Source: Chitinophagaceae bacterium (GTDB lineage Bacteria; Bacteroidota; Bacteroidia; Chitinophagales; Chitinophagaceae). Taken from it: DNA of 64,000 nucleotides. This document shows, piece by piece, positions 59,733 to 64,000 of the stretch. The notes beneath the pieces are model-generated. The model was given only the letters and a program-made list of their open reading frames with translations. It did not search any database and had not been told where the DNA came from. The DNA lies in NCBI GenBank assembly GCA_016719165.1, contig JADKAJ010000002.1, forward strand, positions 558,001-622,000, in the 5' to 3' direction. The stretch's first letter is position 1. Every line of letters starts with the position of its first letter. The translations under genes were made by a program, and so were the position numbers.

Positions 59733-61076
59733 TTATTTTAAAGCTCTTAGTACCTGGCGGGAGCCATCGTCGAGTGCTTTTTTGGCAGCTTCATCTGCTT
59801 TTCCATCATATTTCCCATTTATTTTGGGTTGCAGACGGGTAGAACCATCAGATAAGTTTACAAGTGTCATAGCCGCTTCAATTGTGAACGATGATGCAGC
59901 GTTCGGGTCTGTATTTTTAATTGCTTTCAGCAAACCGCCCACTTTACTGCCTTGTTTTATTTTAATAAAATCACTGGCCAGTGTATAATCACAATTATAT
60001 TTTTTTGCATCATCTTCTGATATAATTGCAATAGCTTCAACAGTGCCGTCTGTCAAAGTATTGACAAGGTGTTGTTGTAATACCGAAGCCTGCAACTGTT
60101 CATCCCCCCTGGGCTCATACACACCAATGCGAATTATACCATCTTTTTTTTGTTCAGTAAGGGCAGGCTTTGTCTCTGCTTTATTCTTGTATTCTTTCAT
60201 TGCCTGGTTCATCATATCACCTGCATCAAATTTTTCCTGCAGATCATCCTCGTTCAGTGTTTCTGTATATCCCGGGGGAATTTCAAAAAGCATTGAATCC
60301 AGTTTTACTGTTGATAGCTCCAGCGTTTCAATAGAAGTTTGAAATTCACTCATCTGTGCATTCCCACCGCCCATTTTAATTGTTGTTGTTTCAGATAAAG
60401 GGAAACCTAATTTTCCTTTTCCACTCCGTCGGGTAACAAAGCGATCTTTACAATCTGGTTGGGGCCTGTCTGTTGGAGCCATGGAAGCTTTAACGGGGCG
60501 ATAGCGAACCGGGCAATTAAACAAAGGAAGATCAATGTACCAGCCATCTGTTTTAATAAGGATACTATCTTTCATAGTACAGGCATCTGGCGATGGTTTC
60601 ATTTTTTGGGAAGTCCACACATGCCTGGCGTTAAAGCCGTAGATATTTTTGCGTTCACCGGTGTCAGTAATATTGTACCACATGGTGATAACTCCTCCCT
60701 TCTGCGGGGTTGTTTTTTCTTTAGGTGCCGGAGTTACAGGTTTATTTTTTACAGGGGCAGCCGGTTTTGCATCTTCATCAACCACCTCTTCGTTTTCCTT
60801 GGAGAATGATTCAATATAGTAGAGCTTCTTTTTGTCATTTATTTTGATGGTACGTTGCAGATCACATTGTTCAATGGTTATAGGTGGGGCTGGCATTCCC
60901 ATCATGCCGGCACTTTCGGTCCTTTTGCGCATTCCCTTAACATAAATTGTGGACTCTGTTTTCATTCCCATCATACTGGTTGACTGACGCAATTTATATT
61001 GCTGGGCCGTAGCTTCATTATCTATTACGAAAGCAGTTATCATCACTGCAATGAAGCAGAGAACATTTTTTTTCAT
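59733..61076 (-). CDS. Exported protein of unknown function (447 aa)
   Basis: The protein has a signal peptide (residues 1-24, ending NEATAQ). It contains a Met/Gly-rich part (TSMMGMKTESTIYVKG; SAGMMGMPAPPITI), a Pro/Lys/Ala-rich linker at about 105-125 (AAPVKNKPVTPAPKEK), and a beta-rich centre (WYIDLPLFNCPVRYRP). The C-terminal part (about 300-447) resembles a domain built to bind or count (GVYEPRGDEQLQASVLQQHL; NCDYTLASDFIKIKQGSK). It is probably periplasmic. No family was recognised. Confidence 0.65.
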   Translation of the reverse strand: MKKNVLCFIAVMITAFVIDNEATAQQYKLRQSTSMMGMKTESTIYVKGMRKRTESAGMMGMPAPPITIEQCDLQRTIKINDKKKLYYIESFSKENEEVVDEDAKPAAPVKNKPVTPAPKEKTTPQKGGVITMWYNITDTGERKNIYGFNARHVWTSQKMKPSPDACTMKDSILIKTDGWYIDLPLFNCPVRYRPVKASMAPTDRPQPDCKDRFVTRRSGKGKLGFPLSETTTIKMGGGNAQMSEFQTSIETLELSTVKLDSMLFEIPPGYTETLNEDDLQEKFDAGDMMNQAMKEYKNKAETKPALTEQKKDGIIRIGVYEPRGDEQLQASVLQQHLVNTLTDGTVEAIAIISEDDAKKYNCDYTLASDFIKIKQGSKVGGLLKAIKNTDPNAASSFTIEAAMTLVNLSDGSTRLQPKINGKYDGKADEAAKKALDDGSRQVLRALK

Positions 61077-61167
61077 ACTATTCGCTTTGTAATAAAGGTA
61101 ATAATTGATCTATAATAAACAGATGAGCAAAGCGCAGGGAAATTAAAAAAGCATTGGATATAAAAAA

Positions 61168-63030
61168 CTATCTCCCCATAAACACCATCAATATCTGGAC
61201 ATCGCTGGGGTTGATGCCAGAGATGCGGCTTGCTTGTCCAAGCGTCCGGGGTTTTATTTTAGTGAGCTTTTCTCTGGCTTCATTACCCAGGGAAGAGATT
61301 TTTTTATAGTCAAATGTTTCGGGAATTTCCAGCTCTTCTAATTGGCTCATACGCTGTACCAGTTCCTTTTCCTTTTCAATATATACATCATACTTAACCT
61401 GTATAGAGGCTTGTTCAACCGATTCTTTAGAAAGGCCTTGTAAAGCGAGTTCTAATTTTGGAAAGGCTTTTGCAAACTCATCTAATTCTACATCTGGACG
61501 CAACAGTATCTTTTGGGCTTTTTGTTTTTCAGAAATGGGGGAAGATCCGATTTTTTGAAACCAGGTGTTGATTTCATTTGGTTCTACGGCTAAATCTTTT
61601 AGAACGGTTTTTACTTTCTCAATGGATGCCTTTTTTTCAATTACTTTATCCATTCTTTGCTGGGAAGCAAGGCCAAGACGATAGCTTAATTCGGTCAAAC
61701 GCAGATCAGCATTGTCCTGTCTCAACAATGTTCTGAATTCAGCTCTTGAAGTAAACATTCGATAGGGCTCTTTTGTCCCTTTGCTGATAAGATCATCAAT
61801 CAATACACCAATATAAGCTTCGCTCCTTTTTAGTATAAACGGCTCTTGATGATGAGATTTCTGGTGTGCATTGATACCTGCCATAAGTCCCTGGCAGGCA
61901 GCTTCTTCATATCCCGTTGTCCCGTTTATCTGTCCGGCAAAGAATAAATTATCAATCAGCTTTGTTTCTAGCGAATACTTCAACTGTGTAGGGGGAAAGA
62001 AATCATATTCGATTGCATACCCGGGTCTGAAAATTTTGACTTTTTCAAAACCTACTATATTACGAAGAGCTTCGTATTGTGTTTCTTCTGGTAAAGAAGT
62101 CGAGAATCCGTTTACATATATTTCCACTGTATTCCATCCTTCCGGTTCAATGAAGAGCTGGTGCCTGTCTCTTTCTGCAAATCGGTTGATCTTATCTTCA
62201 ATACTTGGGCAGTATCTTGGCCCTACCCCATCGATCCTTCCGGCAAACATCGGGCTTCTGTCGAAACCAGTTTTCAGAATATCGTGAACTGTTTGGTTGG
62301 TATAAGTTATCCAACAGCTTCTTTGTTGTTTTGGTTTTTCGGTTTCTAAGAAAGAAAAGCCAACTATTTCCTCGTCACCTGGCTGTTCCTCCATTTTGGA
62401 ATAATCCAGGCTCCGCCCGTCAATCCGAGGAGGCGTTCCGGTTTTAAGACGGTCGCTTTCAAACCCAAGGGATACTAATTGTTCAGTAATTCCGGTAGCA
62501 GCTTTCTCAGCCATTCTTCCACCACCAAAGTTCTTTTCTCCTATATGAACAATCCCATTTAAAAAGGTACCGTTAGTCAGCACTACTGATTTTGCTTTTA
62601 TCTCATGTCCCATTCCGGTCACTACACCAAAGCATTTGCCGTCTTTTACCAATAGTCCTTTTACCATATCCTGGTAAAAATCAAGATTCATTGTTTGTTC
62701 CAGCTTTTCCCTCCATTTCAGATGAAAAAGCATCCGATCGTTTTGAGCACGGGGGCTCCACATAGCAGGACCCTTACTCCGATTCAGCATACGAAATTGA
62801 ATTGTGGAAAGGTCTGTTACGATTCCGGAATAACCTCCCATTGCGTCAATTTCCCGAACAATCTGGCCCTTAGCAATGCCCCCCATTGCCGGATTACAAC
62901 TCATTTGAGCAATAGTCTGCATGTTCATGGTAACCAATAAAGTACGGGAACCAAGATTTGCGGCCGCCGCAGCTGCCTCACAGCCAGCATGACCGGCACC
63001 TACCACTATTACATCATACTCTGAAAACAT
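61168..63030 (-). CDS. mnmG: tRNA uridine-34 modification enzyme MnmG
   Basis: The start is set at 63030 (MFSEYDVIVVGAGHAGCEAA); the frame from 63048 has an unusual MYLCKL prefix. The 620-aa enzyme has the FAD Rossmann motif (VIVVGAGHAGCEAAAAAA) and the family marks MSCNPAMGGIAKGQIVREID, RTGTPPRIDGR-like LKTGTPPRIDGRSLD and FFAGQINGTTGYEEAACQG. The C-terminal helical domain ends SGINPSDVQILMVFMGR. With MnmE it makes cmnm5U34 in certain tRNAs. It is often found near oriC. Confidence 0.95.
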   Translation of the reverse strand: MFSEYDVIVVGAGHAGCEAAAAAANLGSRTLLVTMNMQTIAQMSCNPAMGGIAKGQIVREIDAMGGYSGIVTDLSTIQFRMLNRSKGPAMWSPRAQNDRMLFHLKWREKLEQTMNLDFYQDMVKGLLVKDGKCFGVVTGMGHEIKAKSVVLTNGTFLNGIVHIGEKNFGGGRMAEKAATGITEQLVSLGFESDRLKTGTPPRIDGRSLDYSKMEEQPGDEEIVGFSFLETEKPKQQRSCWITYTNQTVHDILKTGFDRSPMFAGRIDGVGPRYCPSIEDKINRFAERDRHQLFIEPEGWNTVEIYVNGFSTSLPEETQYEALRNIVGFEKVKIFRPGYAIEYDFFPPTQLKYSLETKLIDNLFFAGQINGTTGYEEAACQGLMAGINAHQKSHHQEPFILKRSEAYIGVLIDDLISKGTKEPYRMFTSRAEFRTLLRQDNADLRLTELSYRLGLASQQRMDKVIEKKASIEKVKTVLKDLAVEPNEINTWFQKIGSSPISEKQKAQKILLRPDVELDEFAKAFPKLELALQGLSKESVEQASIQVKYDVYIEKEKELVQRMSQLEELEIPETFDYKKISSLGNEAREKLTKIKPRTLGQASRISGINPSDVQILMVFMGR

Positions 63031-63037
63031 AAGTTTG

Positions 63038-63045
63038 CAAAGGTA
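63038..63045 (-). promoter_or_regulatory. -7-like box directly before mnmG
   Basis: TACCTTTG on the minus strand matches TAnnTTTG and ends 7 nt before the ATG at 63030, implying a near-leaderless message. No -33 TTG is clear at the right distance. Confidence 0.35.
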
Positions 63046-63110
63046 CAAGCATAAACGGGATTATCTTGTCTTTATACGTTTTAGGATCTAGGAATACCAA
63101 TAAGGGAAAT

Positions 63111-63151
63111 TGTTCCACGTGGAAAACAGGAAAAATGTTTCCCGTGAAACA
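63111..63151. promoter_or_regulatory. Two parS-like palindromes
   Basis: TGTTCCACGTGGAAAA (63111-63126) has the perfect 12-bp core TTCCACGTGGAA and differs at one base from the parS form TGTTCCACGTGGAACA. TGTTTCCCGTGAAACA (63136-63151) differs at one base from TGTTTCACGTGAAACA. They lie 9 bp apart in the mnmG-ybeY gap, and the second ends just before the ybeY stop. They may be ParB-binding centromere sites. Confidence 0.6.
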
Positions 63152-63583
63152 TTATTTGATGTAGCGGGAAAGATAAAAGTCTTCTTTTTTTCTCATTTCC
63201 TTTTTCTCAGTTTCGGTCTTGTCTCTAAACCCACAGAGGTGAAGTGCTCCATGGAAGATTACACGGTGTAGTTCGGATTTAAAAGAGGAGCCTAAGGACT
63301 TAGCATTCTCTTTTACCCGTTCAATACTAATATATACCTCAGCATGAATAGAATTTGTATCAGAAAGGTCGAAAGTAATGATATCGGTATAATAGTCGTG
63401 CTTGAGGAATTGCTGGTTAATCTCCAAAAGCCTTTTATCTGAGCAAAAAATATAATTGATAGAGGAAAGGGATCTCTTCTCTATTTTAAAGATTGATTCA
63501 ATGAACAACTTTAGTGCAACCCGGTTCTCCAGGCTAAATTTTTTATACTCAGAAAAGAAACAAACTTTTGATTTTGAGGGCAT
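63152..63583 (-). CDS. ybeY: Endoribonuclease YbeY (rRNA maturation)
   Basis: The start is set at 63583 (MPSKSKVCFFSEYKKFSLEN); the frame from 63658 would run through the feoA promoter region. The 143-aa protein has the YbeY core DYYTDIITFDLSDTN, AEVYISIERVKENAKSLG and the zinc site RVIFHGALHLCGFRDKT. The first two metal His residues are present, but the third position (usually GYDH) reads GFRD, as in many Bacteroidota YbeY proteins. It processes the 16S rRNA 3' end. Confidence 0.9.
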   Translation of the reverse strand: MPSKSKVCFFSEYKKFSLENRVALKLFIESIFKIEKRSLSSINYIFCSDKRLLEINQQFLKHDYYTDIITFDLSDTNSIHAEVYISIERVKENAKSLGSSFKSELHRVIFHGALHLCGFRDKTETEKKEMRKKEDFYLSRYIK

Positions 63584-63621
63584 AATTTCAAAATTCGTAA
63601 AGAAAAACCAACCAACAAGGG

Positions 63622-63629
63622 TAGTTTTG
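63622..63629 (+). promoter_or_regulatory. -7-like box upstream of feoA
   Basis: TAGTTTTG matches TAnnTTTG and lies 19 nt before the feoA ATG. No -33 element could be assigned. Confidence 0.35.
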
Positions 63630-63648
63630 TATAATAATATTGGTGTAA

Positions 63649-63879
63649 ATGATTGCAAGGCTTTCAGAGTTAAAACCAGGACAGCAAGGAATTATCCGGG
63701 AATTCATCGACAACGATATATTTCTGAAGCTCATGGAAATGGGCTGTGTACCTGGTGAAAGAATCCTGTTGGAGCAAATAGCCCCCCTCGGCGATCCTAT
63801 TTCGGTAAATGTAGCCGGGTATCATCTAAGCCTCAGGCTGAATGAGGCGGAACATATATTAGTCGAAATAAATAATTGA
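63649..63879 (+). CDS. feoA: FeoA-family ferrous iron transport protein
   Basis: The 76-aa protein is a single SH3-like FeoA domain: LSELKPGQQGIIREFIDN, LKLMEMGCVPGERILLEQ and DPISVNVAGYHLSLRLNEAE. FeoA is thought to regulate the FeoB GTPase channel. No feoB follows here; the next gene is nadD. The start is the ATG at 63649. Confidence 0.9.
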   Translation: MIARLSELKPGQQGIIREFIDNDIFLKLMEMGCVPGERILLEQIAPLGDPISVNVAGYHLSLRLNEAEHILVEINN

Positions 63880-63896
63880 TTATCAATCATTTATAA

Positions 63897-64000
63897 ATGA
63901 AAATAGGGCTTTATTTCGGTTCTTTTAATCCTGTTCATGTTGCCCATCTGATCATTGCAAATCATATTCTGAACGAAACAGATATTGAAAAGGTATGGTT
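63897..64000 (+). CDS. nadD: Nicotinate-nucleotide adenylyltransferase, N-terminal start (cut by right edge)
   Basis: Only the first 34 codons are present: MKIGLYFGSFNPVHVAHLII with the nucleotidyltransferase motif GSFNPVHVAH (HxGH-type), then NETDIEKVWF. NadD makes deamido-NAD from nicotinate mononucleotide. It begins 17 nt after the feoA stop. Confidence 0.85.
   Translation, partial: MKIGLYFGSFNPVHVAHLIIANHILNETDIEKVW

Noticed and set aside
1..64000. CRISPR arrays, insertion sequences and rRNA genes
   Set aside because: No spaced short repeats, transposase motifs or rRNA sequence were found in the window.

Overview
The window reads as chromosomal DNA of a Bacteroidota species, most likely a member of the Chitinophagaceae. 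Supporting evidence: a type IX secretion type-A sorting tail (ELWxxDGT protein, 4181-7393) and a gliding-motility/type-B tail (53755-55212); an S46 dipeptidyl-peptidase; a DUF2480 protein; HMA-AraC and DUF4242-AraC regulator fusions; and promoters of the Bacteroidota form TTTG-N19/21-TAnnTTTG (upstream of arsR and of the SET/ATP-grasp genes). The assignment rests on sequence reading only.

Layout. 1-4.2 kb: end of a methyltransferase, a small membrane protein, a TraB/GumN-ECF sigma-membrane protein operon, an HMA-AraC regulator, and gene debris between them. 4.2-10.3 kb: a 1070-aa secreted protein with 17 tandem 48-residue repeats, two further exported proteins and a DUF4242-AraC regulator. 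10.7-13.1 kb: a three-gene membrane/cupin operon and corA. 13.1-18.3 kb: DUF2480, ppiD-like foldase and a DPP11-type peptidase. 18.25-18.85 kb: an AT-rich gap rich in DnaA-box-like 9-mers. 18.9-25.1 kb: nadA, a GT39-type glycosyltransferase, a SnoaL-like gene broken by one stop codon, and an arsenic operon (arsR-arsM-unannotated 27-aa Cys/Gly peptide-hairpin-acr3-arsC). 25.1-34.7 kb: metabolic and housekeeping genes (DMT transporter, aminotransferase, tocopherol-cyclase-like protein, MmcQ, RidA, exonuclease, manC, kdsD, recQ) and tRNA-Phe.

35.0-47.9 kb holds the most unusual locus: thirteen tightly packed minus-strand genes ending in a hairpin terminator. It starts with a soluble FtsK/SpoIIIE-type ATPase of apparently three RecA-like modules (one intact P-loop), then a long coiled-coil protein, two helical proteins of 93 and 95 aa (the first WXG100-like), several membrane or unknown proteins, a Ycf46-like AAA+ ATPase, two zinc-ribbon proteins (one membrane-anchored) and an exported protein. 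I interpret it as a type VII secretion-like (ESX-like) or related membrane machine of a kind not usually described in Bacteroidota; this is inference from gene content.

48.4-55.3 kb: pseudouridine catabolism genes psuG/psuK, a short SSB, a Pif1-like helicase and a gliding-motility C-terminal protein. 55.4-59.6 kb: a second unusual cluster, SET protein - ATP-grasp ligase - ATP-grasp/SET fusion - NBD-less ABC membrane protein, behind a strong-looking promoter. 59.7-64.0 kb: an exported protein, mnmG, ybeY, feoA and the start of nadD; two parS-like palindromes lie between mnmG and ybeY.
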